A stretch of DNA of 64,000 bases from Dactylosporangium fulvum (GCF_025137375.1 NZ_CP073720.1:7774501-7838500); one strand, 5' to 3'; shown: positions 16,905 to 26,220, numbered from the stretch's first letter. The notes: generated by a model not told the origin, from the letters alone. A program made the numbers and translations.

Positions 16905-18146
16905 TCAGTCGAAGAGCATCGCCGGCGGCCCGGGCTCCTCCGGCTCGTCGCGGACCCGGGCCGGAGCCGGATGCTCCGCCCGCCAGCGCCGGCGGCGGCC
17001 CTGCGGCAACGCGACGGCAAGGGCGGCGATCACGACCGCGAGCCCGAGCGCGCCGGCCGTGCCGATCAGGGCCCAGCGGCGACTCCCGGCCCAGATGGAG
17101 GCGCGGGCAGGTGCCGGGCCGTCGACCGGGCCGATGACCGCCGGCGGCTGCTCGACGACCTGGTCGGTGAGGGCACCTGCCGGATTGACGATCCCGTGGC
17201 CGTAGAACTGGCTGCCGGGGCCACCTGCGGCGGGGACGGCGGTGCCGGTGAGCCTGCGGGTCACCTCCGCGACGGTCGCCCGCGGGATGAAGGCGCGTAC
17301 GAGAGCGACGACGGCGCTGACGAATCCCGATGCCACGCCCGTACCGTTGACGACCGTGAGACCGGAGGCCCGCTGCAGCGTGAGGATGTTGCCGCCGGGT
17401 GCGACGAGGTCGACATACGCGCCGAACTGCGAGCTGTCCATCCGGATGCCGCGCTCGTCGACGGCGCCGACGCCGATGACACCGTCGTAGGCGGCCGGGT
17501 AGGGGGTCGGGTTCTGCTGGTTGGCGCCGCCGAGGTCACCGACGGCCGCGACGACCACGATCTGCTTGTCGAGGGCCTTCTGCACGGCGGCGCGGACGGC
17601 CGGGTCGTCGGTGTAGGTGGGCACGGCCACGTCGATGACGTCGGCACCGGCGTCGACGGCCGCGTTGATGCCTTTGGCGAGCTGGGCCGCCTGGGCGCCG
17701 CCGGTCTGCCGGTCGGCGACGACGCGGACCGGCAGGATGCGGGCGAGCGGGGCGACACCGGTGAAGCCGATGCCGTTGGTCACCTTGCCGACGATGACCC
17801 CGGCGACCTGTGTGCCGGTGCCGACGCAGTCGGTGTTGGCGGGTCCGGTGCCGGCCACCGCGTCGACCCCCGCGTCGACCCGGCCGCTGAGCTGCGGGTG
17901 GGCGGCGTCGACCCCGGATTCGAGGACAGCGACGGTGACGCCGCCGCCGCGGGTGAGGGCCCAGACACCGCTCGCGCCGAGGTTCTGCTGCGCCCACGGC
18001 ACGGTGGTGATGTCCTGCCCGGGATCGGTGCACTCGGCCGCCGCCGCGGGGGCCGCGAACGGTACGACCACCGCCACAACGCCGACCAGTGCAACGGCGA
18101 GGATCCGGTGCAGCCACATGAGGGATGCGCTCCACATCGTTGTCAT
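16905..18146 (-). CDS. mycP: Mycosin-like subtilisin-fold protein, catalytically dead
   Basis: 413 residues from ATG 18146, overlapping the eccC stop by four bases. It shows an N-terminal signal/anchor (residues 12-36), a subtilisin S8 domain and a C-terminal transmembrane helix (~365-390) followed by a basic tail, the normal mycosin layout. All catalytic positions are changed. The Asp motif reads VAVLESGVD (Glu76 for Asp), the His motif reads DCVGTGTQVAGVI (Thr110 for His), and the Ser motif reads VNGTGVASGFVSA (Gly270 for Ser). The oxyanion Asn region reads VVAAVGDLGG (Asp204). The fold appears intact (GVAPLARILPVRVV, DLVAPGGNI). In mycobacteria the mycosin is needed for complex stability apart from proteolysis, so a purely structural role fits. 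Confidence 0.88.
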   Translation of the reverse strand: MTTMWSASLMWLHRILAVALVGVVAVVVPFAAPAAAAECTDPGQDITTVPWAQQNLGASGVWALTRGGGVTVAVLESGVDAAHPQLSGRVDAGVDAVAGTGPANTDCVGTGTQVAGVIVGKVTNGIGFTGVAPLARILPVRVVADRQTGGAQAAQLAKGINAAVDAGADVIDVAVPTYTDDPAVRAAVQKALDKQIVVVAAVGDLGGANQQNPTPYPAAYDGVIGVGAVDERGIRMDSSQFGAYVDLVAPGGNILTLQRASGLTVVNGTGVASGFVSAVVALVRAFIPRATVAEVTRRLTGTAVPAAGGPGSQFYGHGIVNPAGALTDQVVEQPPAVIGPVDGPAPARASIWAGSRRWALIGTAGALGLAVVIAALAVALPQGRRRRWRAEHPAPARVRDEPEEPGPPAMLFD

Positions 18147-21100
18147 TGCGGGGGCGGTGTCCACGGCATCTGGATGAGCCGGCCGCTCTCGCGCCGCGTG
18201 AACAGATAGCCCCGCCCGGGCGGCAGGAACTGCGGCCGCATGTTGCCGAAGAGCGGACCCTCCTCCCGGGAGCCGGACATCATGATGCCCGGTGAGGCAA
18301 GCTCGCGGATGCGGGTGATGATCGGGTCGAACATCGCCCGCCCGGCGCCACCGATCCGGCGGGTCAGGATGAGGTGCAAGCCGATGTCACGGGCCTGGGG
18401 CAGGAACTCGAGCAGCGGCGCCAGGGGGTTGGCCGCGGCGCCGGCGACGAGGTCGTAGTCGTCGACCAGCATGTACAGCTCGGGCCCCTTCCACCAGCTG
18501 CGGTTGCGGAGCTGGTCGGGGGTGACCTCCGGCCCGGGGAGCCGTTCGCGCATGACGGTGACGACCTGCTTGACGAGGTCGAGGGTGACCTGCTGGGAGG
18601 TGCCGTAGCCGAGGAGGTGCGCGGGGCTGACCGCACCGAGGAGGCTTCGGCGCAGGTCGACGAGCATGATGCGCGCCTCGGACGGCTGGTATGCCTGGGT
18701 GATGCTGCGGGCGAGGCCGCGCAGGAAGGCGCTCTTGCCGCACTCGAGGTCGCCGAAGAGCAGCAGGTGCGGGTCGGCGTCGAAGTCGAGGGAGACGGGC
18801 AGCAGGTCGTTCTCCGCGATGCCGATCGGGATGCGGCCGCGCACCGGTTCCGGCAGCGACTCGAACGGCAGCTGGTCGGGCAGCAGCCGCACCTTCGGGG
18901 CAGGTGCCGCGGTCCAGTAGGCCTGCATGTGCTTGACGAACTCGGTGACCGCGTCGGACAGGTCGTCGACCTGCTGCTGGCCGTCGATACGGGGCAGGCC
19001 GGTGAGGAAGTGGAAGCCGTCGGCGGTGAGGCCGTGGCCGGGTGCCTGCTCGGGGACGTTGACGGCGGCGCGGCGGTTGATCGCCGAGTCGCTGGGGTCG
19101 CCGAGGCGCAGCTCGACCTTCGTGGTGAACATGTCGCGGGTCGCGGTGCGGATGTCCATCCAGCGGTTGGTCGAGGCGAGGATGTGGATGCCGTAGCCGA
19201 GGCCGCGGTTGGCGATCTCCGACACCATCGGCTCGAGGTCCTCGAACTCGCCGCGGAGGGTCGCCCAGCCGTCGACGACGAGGAACACGTCGCCGAACGG
19301 GTCCTCCGCCGCGGGGCCGCCGGTGCGCTGGCTGCGGCGGTAGGCGGCGATGCCGTCCATGCCGAGCTTGGCGAACAGCCCGTCGCGGGCCTGCAGCAGC
19401 CCGTAGACCTCCGCGACGGTCCGGCGCACGGTGTTGACGTCGCGCCGGTTGGCGATCCCGCCGACGTGCGGCAGGCCGGCGAGGGCGCTGAGGCCGCCGC
19501 CGCCGAAGTCGAGGCCGTAGAACTGGACCTCGCGCGGGGTGTGCAGCAGGGCGAGGCTGCTCACGAGGGTCCGCAGGAACGTGGTCTTGCCGGTGACCGG
19601 GGCGCCGACGACCATGACGTTGCCGCCGGCACCGGACAGGTCGAGCCACATCGGGTCGCGCAGCTGCTCGTAGGGCTTGTCGATGATGCCGACGACGCCG
19701 TGCAGGCGGCCGTGCAGCGACGCGTCGGCGACGGTCAGGCCGCGCTCGGGCGACTGGACGATCTGCGGCAGCAGCTGGCCGAGGGTCGGCGGCTCGTCCA
19801 GCGGCGGCAGCCACACCTGGTGCGCGGCCGTGCCCTGGCCCTCCATCCGCCGCACGAGGACGTCGAGCAGGGTCTCCCCGACGTAGGTCTCCTCCGGCTC
19901 TGGTGCCTCATCGGCCTGCTCGGTCTCACGCGGCGGCGTGACGTAGGCGGTGGTGAAGTCGCGGACGGCGTCGACGGCCTTCCCGCCGACCGTCGGCAGG
20001 GCTCCGTCGCGCCGGTAGGCCCCCGACACGTACGCCGCCTTGAACCGGATCAGCCCCTCCGTGCCGGCCTTCAGGTAGCCGTGGCCGGGTGAGCGCGGCA
20101 GCTCGTAGGCGTCGGGGACACCGAGGACGGTGCGGCTCTCCATCGAGGAGAACGTCCGCAGGCCGAGCCGGTAGGACAGGTGCGTCTCCAGGCCGCGCAG
20201 GCGGCCCTCCTCGAGGCGCTGCGAGGCGAGGAGCAGGTGCACGCCGAGGGACCGGCCGACCCGCCCGATCTGCACGAACATGTCGATGAAGTCGGGCCTG
20301 GCGGTCAGCAGCTCGCTGAACTCGTCGACGATGATGAGCAGGCTCGGCAGCGGCCCGAGCGGGACCCCTGCGGCACGTGCCCGCTCGTAGTCGCGCTGCG
20401 ACGCGTAGTTGCCGGCCTTGCGCAGCAGCTCCTGGCGGCGTACGAGCTCGCCCTGGATCGCGCCGAGCATGCGGTCGACGAGTGACAGCTCGTCGGCGAG
20501 GTTGGTGATGACGGCGCTGGTGTGCGGCAGGCGGTCCAGCGCGGTGAACGTCGCGCCGCCCTTGAAGTCGACGAGGACGAAGTTGAGGATCTCCGGGTTG
20601 TGCTTGACGGCCAGGGCGAGCACGAGGGTGCGCAGCAGCTCGCTCTTGCCGGAGCCGGTGGCGCCGACGAGCAGGCCGTGCGGGCCCATGCCGTCCTGCG
20701 CGGACTCCTTGATGTCCAGCTCGATCGGGCGGTTGTCGGCGCCCATGCCGATCGGCACGCGCAGCCGGTCGCGGTTGGGCCGGCTGGCCCACGCCTGTGC
20801 GAGGTCGAACTCGGCCGGGTCGCCGAGCTCGAGCAGCTCGGCGAGGCCGAGGTCGACGGTGACGGAGGTCGACTCGGCGAAGGAGGCCGCCGACAGCCGC
20901 AGCGGTGTGAGCTCCCGCGCGAGCACCTCGGCCTCCGCGGGGTGCAGCCGGTCGGCCTTGCCGATCTGGATGGTGCCGTCCATGGTGGTGCCGGAAACGG
21001 CGCCGTCCGCCTCGACGTCCAGCACGACGGTCGTGTCGTCGAGTAGCCGCGGCGGCGGGTTGGACAGGTCGATGATGGTGACGCCGGCGACACCGCCCTC

Positions 21101-22105
21101 GGTCATGAGGTGGTCGGACCCGGCGGTGGAGCCGCCGTCGATGACGACGACGGTGTGCGGGCCGGCGAAGTTCTGCGCGACGGCGGGGTCGAAGCGGGGC
21201 CGGTTGGCCAGGACGTCGTCGAGCATGGCCTCCAGGCCGGTGACGCCGGGCGTGAAGAGCCGCACCGCACCGACCGCGTCGACCTTGGTGGGGTGGGCGG
21301 CGTGCGGCAGCCACTTCACCCACGACCACTGCGGTGCCTGCGCGTCGGCGACGGCGACACCGATCAGCAGGTCGTCGGGCGAGTGGAACGTCACCATCTG
21401 TGCCAGCAGCGCGCGGACGAGGTCACGGACGGTCTGCTCGTCGGTGCCGCGGATGTAGACGTGGGAGAAGTCCCGCAGCGCGATCGCGACCGGCAGGTCG
21501 GGCACGACGGTGTAGGTCGCGACGAACTTGCGCAGCGCCATCGCGCACAGCGGCTCGAGCTCGTCGACGGGGCGGGTCTGCGGCGGGATGAGCGGGGTGG
21601 CGACCTCCTGCGCGCCGAGGCCGATCCGGGCGACGCTGAAGTCGACGTCGCCGCGGCGGCGTTCCCACAGCCGGGCGCCGGTGACCAGCGACCACAGCAC
21701 CGACGGGTCGGGGTGGCGATAGTAGATGGCCTCGCGCTGCTTCTTGATCGTGTCGCGCAGCTGGGCGCGCAGCTGGCTGAGGCGCCGCATGTACTGCCGG
21801 CGGGCCTCGATCATCTCCTTCTTGCCCGGCCCGTTGGTCTGCGTGGCCATCATGGCGATCATGCCGAGGATCGAGACGCCGTACATACCGCCGGCGACGT
21901 AGACGAGCGGGCCCGAGCGGCCGCTGGCGCCCATCATGAGACCCATCGCCACGGCGCCGGCCGCCATCGGCAGGATCATCAGCATCCGGGTCCACGTCTT
22001 GCCGGCCGCGTTCGGCACCTCCGGCGGCGGGTCGAGCAGCACGTCCCCGGTCGGCAGCGGCGGCGCGGCACGCCGCGGCGGACGCTTGATGATGACGGAC
22101 GTCAC
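18143..22105 (-). CDS. eccC: Type VII secretion motor ATPase EccC (fused EccCa/EccCb)
   Basis: 1,320 residues from GTG 22105 (GGGGAGG upstream). Two transmembrane helices lie at ~40-60 and ~66-88, then a stalk and the DUF domain, then three FtsK/SpoIIIE ATPase modules. Module 1 has Walker A GATGSGKSE (481-489) and Walker B IIVDEFSEL. Module 2 has GAPVTGKTT (834-842) and FLVVDGWATL. Module 3 has GDLECGKSA (1118-1126) and YMLVDDYDLV. Module 1 keeps the catalytic Glu after the Walker B Asp, whereas module 2 has Gly and module 3 Asp there. The two halves are in one chain, unlike the split genes of some ESX loci. It lies between the SseB-like gene and mycP in a leftward operon. Confidence 0.95.
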   Translation of the reverse strand: MTSVIIKRPPRRAAPPLPTGDVLLDPPPEVPNAAGKTWTRMLMILPMAAGAVAMGLMMGASGRSGPLVYVAGGMYGVSILGMIAMMATQTNGPGKKEMIEARRQYMRRLSQLRAQLRDTIKKQREAIYYRHPDPSVLWSLVTGARLWERRRGDVDFSVARIGLGAQEVATPLIPPQTRPVDELEPLCAMALRKFVATYTVVPDLPVAIALRDFSHVYIRGTDEQTVRDLVRALLAQMVTFHSPDDLLIGVAVADAQAPQWSWVKWLPHAAHPTKVDAVGAVRLFTPGVTGLEAMLDDVLANRPRFDPAVAQNFAGPHTVVVIDGGSTAGSDHLMTEGGVAGVTIIDLSNPPPRLLDDTTVVLDVEADGAVSGTTMDGTIQIGKADRLHPAEAEVLARELTPLRLSAASFAESTSVTVDLGLAELLELGDPAEFDLAQAWASRPNRDRLRVPIGMGADNRPIELDIKESAQDGMGPHGLLVGATGSGKSELLRTLVLALAVKHNPEILNFVLVDFKGGATFTALDRLPHTSAVITNLADELSLVDRMLGAIQGELVRRQELLRKAGNYASQRDYERARAAGVPLGPLPSLLIIVDEFSELLTARPDFIDMFVQIGRVGRSLGVHLLLASQRLEEGRLRGLETHLSYRLGLRTFSSMESRTVLGVPDAYELPRSPGHGYLKAGTEGLIRFKAAYVSGAYRRDGALPTVGGKAVDAVRDFTTAYVTPPRETEQADEAPEPEETYVGETLLDVLVRRMEGQGTAAHQVWLPPLDEPPTLGQLLPQIVQSPERGLTVADASLHGRLHGVVGIIDKPYEQLRDPMWLDLSGAGGNVMVVGAPVTGKTTFLRTLVSSLALLHTPREVQFYGLDFGGGGLSALAGLPHVGGIANRRDVNTVRRTVAEVYGLLQARDGLFAKLGMDGIAAYRRSQRTGGPAAEDPFGDVFLVVDGWATLRGEFEDLEPMVSEIANRGLGYGIHILASTNRWMDIRTATRDMFTTKVELRLGDPSDSAINRRAAVNVPEQAPGHGLTADGFHFLTGLPRIDGQQQVDDLSDAVTEFVKHMQAYWTAAPAPKVRLLPDQLPFESLPEPVRGRIPIGIAENDLLPVSLDFDADPHLLLFGDLECGKSAFLRGLARSITQAYQPSEARIMLVDLRRSLLGAVSPAHLLGYGTSQQVTLDLVKQVVTVMRERLPGPEVTPDQLRNRSWWKGPELYMLVDDYDLVAGAAANPLAPLLEFLPQARDIGLHLILTRRIGGAGRAMFDPIITRIRELASPGIMMSGSREEGPLFGNMRPQFLPPGRGYLFTRRESGRLIQMPWTPPPQ

Positions 22106-22141
22106 GTGCCTGCCTCCCCAGTCTGACCAGCGCGACCAATC

Positions 22142-23068
22142 CTATAGACCACCGTGCACCCACACCTCATCGCTCTCGTGCGTGGTGGTGGTGCCCGCGG
22201 CGGGGTCCTCAGGCTCCCACAGCAGCAGTGCCTGCACGTCCTGCGCCGGCAGCTCGATCCCGAAGTCGGTGCGCGGGTTGACGGCGAGGGCGGTGTCCTC
22301 CGGCCACACGCCGAGCAGCAGCACGAACGGCATCGTCACGCTGTGCACCCGGCCGGTCGCGGGATCGGTGCGGGCCATCGGGAACGCCGCGAAGAACGCC
22401 TCCTCCGACGTGAAGACCTCCAGGACCGGCTCCTGCTCTGTCCCGGCGGGCCGCCACCAGTCCTGCTGGTCGAGCAGCTGCTCGGCGTCCTCGACGGCGT
22501 GCGCGGTCGGCACGACGACGGTCGAGTCGAGCAGGGTGTCGATGTACGTGCCGGGATCGTTGCGCTCGGCGGCGTCACGCAGGACCGTGTCGGTGTCGAA
22601 GACCTGCGTGGCCCGCTCGTCCTCGGCGAACCCGGCGACGATGACCTGGGCGGCGGTCGGCAGCTTGACGTCGCCCTCCGCCGCCGCCCCGACCGCCTCC
22701 ACGGGCAGATACGCGTCGATCGGATAGCCCGGGTTGACCGCCAGCCGCCACTCCGGCTGCGGCCACCGCTCGAGCAGCTCCTGGTAGGTGGTGACCGTGT
22801 AGGCGTCGGCGACCCCGGCGACCGAGGCCGTCAGTCCTTCCAGCGACGTGTACACCACCAGGACGGTCTGACCGAACAGCTCCGCGGTGATGAACGTTTG
22901 CTCCTCGGTCTCCTCCTGGCCGACCTGCGGCAGGTAGAGCTCGGCGGAGGCGATGATGCCGAAGAACGCCTGCTGGTCACCGTCGGCGAGGGCCTTGGCG
23001 AGGGCGCGCTCGGTCTCGTTCGCCGGCTCCCACTGCGGAGGCTGCTGGTCAAGGGCGGGGTCGGTCAT
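22142..23068 (-). CDS. SseB-domain protein, T7SS-associated
   Basis: 308 residues from ATG 23068; the frame is open upstream to 23320 but those codons overlap the preceding gene. Residues ~15-135 resemble an SseB N-terminal domain (RALAKALADGDQQAFFGIIA, a strand with LYLPQV, TSLEGLTASVAGVADAYTVT, NPGYPIDAYLPVEAV). The second half repeats the layout (PVLEVFTSEEAFFAAFP...FVLLLGVWP...LAVNPRTDFGIELPAQDV), so the protein looks like a tandem of two such domains. The stop lies 36 bases before eccC, and its start overlaps the upstream SUKH gene by four bases. SseB-domain proteins are frequent near T7SS genes; a chaperone or cytosolic accessory role is inference. Confidence 0.7.
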   Translation of the reverse strand: MTDPALDQQPPQWEPANETERALAKALADGDQQAFFGIIASAELYLPQVGQEETEEQTFITAELFGQTVLVVYTSLEGLTASVAGVADAYTVTTYQELLERWPQPEWRLAVNPGYPIDAYLPVEAVGAAAEGDVKLPTAAQVIVAGFAEDERATQVFDTDTVLRDAAERNDPGTYIDTLLDSTVVVPTAHAVEDAEQLLDQQDWWRPAGTEQEPVLEVFTSEEAFFAAFPMARTDPATGRVHSVTMPFVLLLGVWPEDTALAVNPRTDFGIELPAQDVQALLLWEPEDPAAGTTTTHESDEVWVHGGL

Positions 23069-24069
23069 CGGGTCGCTCCTCCGCTCGCCGGTTGCGGGCC
23101 GGTGGGGCGTTTCGCGGCCGGCAGCGCCACGCCCATCCGGTCCGGGTGCAGCTGTGTCACGTCGGCAGCCGCGGCCACCGCCCGCAGCGGCTCCGGCGGC
23201 TCGCACAGCATCTGCCAGAAAACCTTGAAGTCGTCGGCGCAGTGGTGCAGCAGCCGCTCGCACACGTCTTCGGCGGTGTCGTCGTCCTTGGCCCGCGGGT
23301 CGTCGTCGTCGAACCACCACACGGAGCCGGTCGCCTCGCCACGCACCTTCACCGCGATCAGCCCGCCCTGGACGTAGCCGGCCGCGACGTAGTCGGCGGT
23401 GAACCGGTCACCGAACCAGGCGTTGGCGTAGAGCAGGTCCTGCAGCGCGTCAGGCCGGGCCACGCCGAACATCGGCTGGTCGGCGACGAACCCGAGACCG
23501 ACGTGCACGACCGCGACGTGCGGGCCGCCGCCGTTGCTGTCGCGCAGATACTGACGGTAGTCCGGCGGCAACGCACGGCCGAGGTGCTCCTCCACCTTCG
23601 TGAGCGCGTCGTCGGCGACGGTGGCCTCGACCCGGCTCGGCACCGGCCACCGGCCCGGCTCGCCGAGATAGCGGCGGGTCCGGTCGGTGCGGGCGGTGCT
23701 CACGCCGCCGAGGTGCCGGTGCGCGCCGTGCAACTCGATCGGCACCAGCGCGGCCCGCCGTGGCGCGCCGGGTGTGACGACCGGCAGGTGCGCCCACGTC
23801 CAGCCGGCCGGTCCGCCGCCTGCCGGGGCGTCCTCATAGAGCGGGTCGGCGCCGGCGATCACGCGGTTGGCGGCGAGCACGTCCACGACACGGTTGGCAT
23901 GGGCGCCGAGGTCGTCACGGACCGGTGGCAGCTGCACGACGGCCCGCGCATACGGCACCCAGTCGGGAAATCCGTGCGCGTCCACGACGATCCCCGCCCG
24001 GTAGCGCACCCGCAGCATGGGTGAGCCCGGGTGCAGCACCTGGAACGCATGCCGGCCACCGGCGATCAT
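23065..24069 (-). CDS. SUKH (SMI1/KNR4) domain protein
   Basis: 334 residues from 24069. Residues ~155-300 carry the SUKH signature KVEEHLGRALPPDYRQYLRD and SNGGGPH, with a later GSVWWFDDDD segment and an acidic helix. The N-terminal ~150 residues (strands such as VRYRAGIVVDAHGFPDWVPY and a helix ANRVVDVLAANRVIA) are not recognised. The C-terminal 25 residues are Pro-rich. It is the first gene of the leftward operon SUKH-SseB-eccC-mycP, with four-base overlaps or short gaps throughout. In polymorphic-toxin loci SUKH proteins are immunity proteins; whether this one protects against an effector here or serves secretion is open. Confidence 0.75.
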   Translation of the reverse strand: MIAGGRHAFQVLHPGSPMLRVRYRAGIVVDAHGFPDWVPYARAVVQLPPVRDDLGAHANRVVDVLAANRVIAGADPLYEDAPAGGGPAGWTWAHLPVVTPGAPRRAALVPIELHGAHRHLGGVSTARTDRTRRYLGEPGRWPVPSRVEATVADDALTKVEEHLGRALPPDYRQYLRDSNGGGPHVAVVHVGLGFVADQPMFGVARPDALQDLLYANAWFGDRFTADYVAAGYVQGGLIAVKVRGEATGSVWWFDDDDPRAKDDDTAEDVCERLLHHCADDFKVFWQMLCEPPEPLRAVAAAADVTQLHPDRMGVALPAAKRPTGPQPASGGATR

Positions 24070-24147
24070 CGACCGCTCCTTCCCCGTCAGGAGGCATCGA
24101 GGCTAAGCTACCGCCGTCGGTCATCGGCCACCACGGGGAGTTCACGC

Positions 24148-24603
24148 ATGCTACGGGTCGCACCGCCGGTCGCCGCACTGCTGGTGGCGGCGGGTGCACT
24201 GAGCGGCTGCAACACACCGGCGGAGAGCCCGCCGCCGGCGGCGAAGGTGACCCACACGGTGACCTACGAGCTGTTCCACTCCGGCGGTCCCGGATTGAAG
24301 ATCGTCGGCGCCTACACCGACGAGCGGGGCGCGTCGGTGTCGTTCGACACCCCGCAGTCGACCTGGACGAAGCAGGTCGACGTGGTGTATCCGGACGTCA
24401 CGACCGTGGTCCTCGGCGGCAACGCAGCCCCGGACGGCGACACCGTGATCGGCGCGCAGATCCCGCAGCTGCAGTGCATCTTGTGGGTCGACGGCTCTAT
24501 CGTCGCCCAGCAGCACTCGCTGAGCCCGCGGTGCGAGGCGAAGCTCACCGGCACCGTTACGACACCGAAGCCCGGCTCGCCCGCGCCGTCAGCATCCCGC
24601 TGA
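24148..24603 (+). CDS. MmpS-like lipoprotein
   Basis: 151 residues from ATG 24148 with GGGGAG at 24135-24140. A lipoprotein signal peptide ends in LLVAAGALSGC (Cys at about residue 20). The mature part reads VTHTVTYELFHSGG, IVGAYTDERGASVSFDTPQS and VDVVYPDVTTVVLGGNAA, a small beta-sandwich resembling MmpS/transport-accessory proteins that sit in the periplasm. It ends in a Pro/Ser/Ala tail. It is the only rightward gene between two leftward ones, and it converges with the next gene with only four bases between them. Confidence 0.6.
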   Translation: MLRVAPPVAALLVAAGALSGCNTPAESPPPAAKVTHTVTYELFHSGGPGLKIVGAYTDERGASVSFDTPQSTWTKQVDVVYPDVTTVVLGGNAAPDGDTVIGAQIPQLQCILWVDGSIVAQQHSLSPRCEAKLTGTVTTPKPGSPAPSASR

Positions 24604-24607
24604 CCCG

Positions 24608-24919
24608 TCAGCCTCGCAGCAGCTGCGCCAGGGCGGCCCTGGCCTGATCGGCCGTCGCCGTGGTGACCGGCGGGCACATGAACCCGTAGCGCAGGATGTG
24701 CCCGGCGAACGGCGGCTCGGGCAGCAGGTGCTCGCGCTCCAGCCGCTCGGCCAGGGCCGGTGCCCAGATCCAATGGCCGTCGGTGCGGTAGCCGCCGCCG
24801 ACGGGCGCACCGGCGCGCAGATACCGCAGATACCGCTGGCGGCGGCCCGGATTGTCCAGGCGCTCACCGCCGACCTCCCCGGCGAGGACGAACTCCCCCA
24901 CGGCGTCTCCGTTCGTCAC
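24608..24919 (-). CDS. Hypothetical protein
   Basis: 103 residues from GTG 24919, chosen because it overlaps the upstream stop as GTGA. Not recognised. It has an amphipathic, Arg-rich middle (RQRYLRYLRAGAPVGGGYRT), then WIWAPALAERLEREHLLP and a C-terminal helix. It is translationally coupled to the paralogous-family gene 24916-25578, so the two probably act together. Confidence 0.65.
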   Translation of the reverse strand: MTNGDAVGEFVLAGEVGGERLDNPGRRQRYLRYLRAGAPVGGGYRTDGHWIWAPALAERLEREHLLPEPPFAGHILRYGFMCPPVTTATADQARAALAQLLRG

Positions 24920-25578
24920 CACGGCGGCGCCAGCGGCACGGCGTCGGCCACCGCCGCACAGTCCCACGCCGCGGGCGCGCCGTGGGGAGCCTTCGGGATC
25001 CGGACGGTCCACCGGCTCACGTCGAGCACCGGCCTGCCGCCGACGACCTCGGTGGTCTGCCGGGACGCGAAGAACGTCAGCTGCGTCGCGTCATCCGTGT
25101 CCCGTACCTGCGGCGCCTCCACCTGCGGTAGGTCCGCCTCCGGCGGATACTCGCCGCGCCACGCAGCCGGATCGGTCACGACCTGTTTGAACCAGCCGCC
25201 CGGCCACTGGCACGAGGCGAGCACCTCCGCATACGCCACCGGGTCGAGGTCGCCGGTGACGACGAGCGCACCGAGCGCCGCGACGGTGCCCGGGTCACGC
25301 AGGTGCAGGGCCTCGCCGTCGGTGCGCAGCAGGAAGACGTCCTGCGGCGCCGGGCCCTCGACCTCCTGGTCCTCGCGGATCGCCACGACGAGCGCTTCGA
25401 CCCACGGTGCCGCACCGACGCGCAGCAGATCGGGCACGACCCGGACGTTGAACAGCCGGTCGCTGGTCTCGACGGCGAGTGCGGGATGCGGCGCGTAGTA
25501 CTTGCTCCACACGACGGTCTCGTCGTCGAAGAACACGAACCGTCGCAGGAGATCCAGCAACACCGCACCACTGACCAT
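24916..25578 (-). CDS. Hypothetical protein, paralogue of 26773-27423 (family A, copy 1)
   Basis: 220 residues from ATG 25578; the frame is open to 25659. It aligns along its length with the product of 26773-27423: LRRFVFFDDETVVWSKYYAP against FARRYVLSDDETIEWMKAVG, the shared EGPAPQ(D/E)FLL block, YAEVLASCQWPGGWFKQVVT against YAELLVHGQWPGSWPKEVVG, and a C-terminal strand segment. No known domain is recognised; it is soluble, with no signal peptide. It is transcribed away from the zinc-ribbon gene 25641-26204, its partner in the mirrored duplication. Confidence 0.75.
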   Translation of the reverse strand: MVSGAVLLDLLRRFVFFDDETVVWSKYYAPHPALAVETSDRLFNVRVVPDLLRVGAAPWVEALVVAIREDQEVEGPAPQDVFLLRTDGEALHLRDPGTVAALGALVVTGDLDPVAYAEVLASCQWPGGWFKQVVTDPAAWRGEYPPEADLPQVEAPQVRDTDDATQLTFFASRQTTEVVGGRPVLDVSRWTVRIPKAPHGAPAAWDCAAVADAVPLAPPW

Positions 25579-25640
25579 TGTTTGCCTCGCGTCCGCCCGC
25601 CGACTGCCTGGGCAAGCGTAGCGTGAGTAAGGTCGTCGGC

Positions 25641-26204
25641 ATGGTCCTGCGACTGGCACGCACGAACGTCGAGGCGCACCTGTTCATCGAATTGCACCCG
25701 TGTGAGACGTGCGGCGAGACCCGCTTCACCCCGCCGAGCTCCGTCGTGGTCGTCGGTGACGACCTCGCCAGCCGATATGCGGGGCCGTGCCCGCGCTGCG
25801 GCACCGAGCGGGAGTTCACGTTCCGCCTGCCGGAGAAGGTGACGCTCCCCGACGAGGAGGAGCCGGCCTTCGGCGTCGACGGCGGTGCGTCGGAGATCAT
25901 CGACGCGGGTGAGTGGCTGTGGGTGGCCGACCTCATCATCCGCAACACGCCCGCCGAGCCGAACGAGGGGATGACCGCCGAGCAGCGCCGGCAGGCGTTG
26001 ATCGACCTGCGGATCGCGGCCGCCGCCGTCGGCGAGGTGATCAAGTTCGTCCCGCCGGGCGCCGACGCCGTCCCCGTCCACGCGCTGTGGACCGAGCGCG
26101 GGCGGTCGGTGTACGACGCCGAGCCGGGCAGGTTCCGCAAGATCCGGCTCGAAGCGGTCCAGCGGACATACCGGGAGCTCTCCGACGGCTTCGCCACCCG
26201 CTGA
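25641..26204 (+). CDS. Zinc-ribbon hypothetical protein (family B, copy 1)
   Basis: 187 residues from ATG 25641 (AAGG upstream at 25629). Two CxxC pairs form a likely zinc ribbon: LHPCETCGETRF and GPCPRCGTEREF. After an acidic linker (LPDEEEPAFGVDGGASEIID) the rest is helical (GEWLWVADLIIRN ... LRIAAAAVGEVIKFVPPGAD). It aligns throughout with 26221-26766. No enzymatic motif is visible. It sits between family-A copy 1 (divergent) and family-B copy 2 (convergent, 16 bases apart). Confidence 0.75.
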   Translation: MVLRLARTNVEAHLFIELHPCETCGETRFTPPSSVVVVGDDLASRYAGPCPRCGTEREFTFRLPEKVTLPDEEEPAFGVDGGASEIIDAGEWLWVADLIIRNTPAEPNEGMTAEQRRQALIDLRIAAAAVGEVIKFVPPGADAVPVHALWTERGRSVYDAEPGRFRKIRLEAVQRTYRELSDGFATR

Positions 26205-26220
26205 CCGCGCAATCGGGCTG

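Noticed and set aside
18374..22126. Plus-strand frames opposite eccC (for example 18374-20092 and 21110-22126)
   Set aside because: Shadow frames; eccC on the other strand has all expected motifs.
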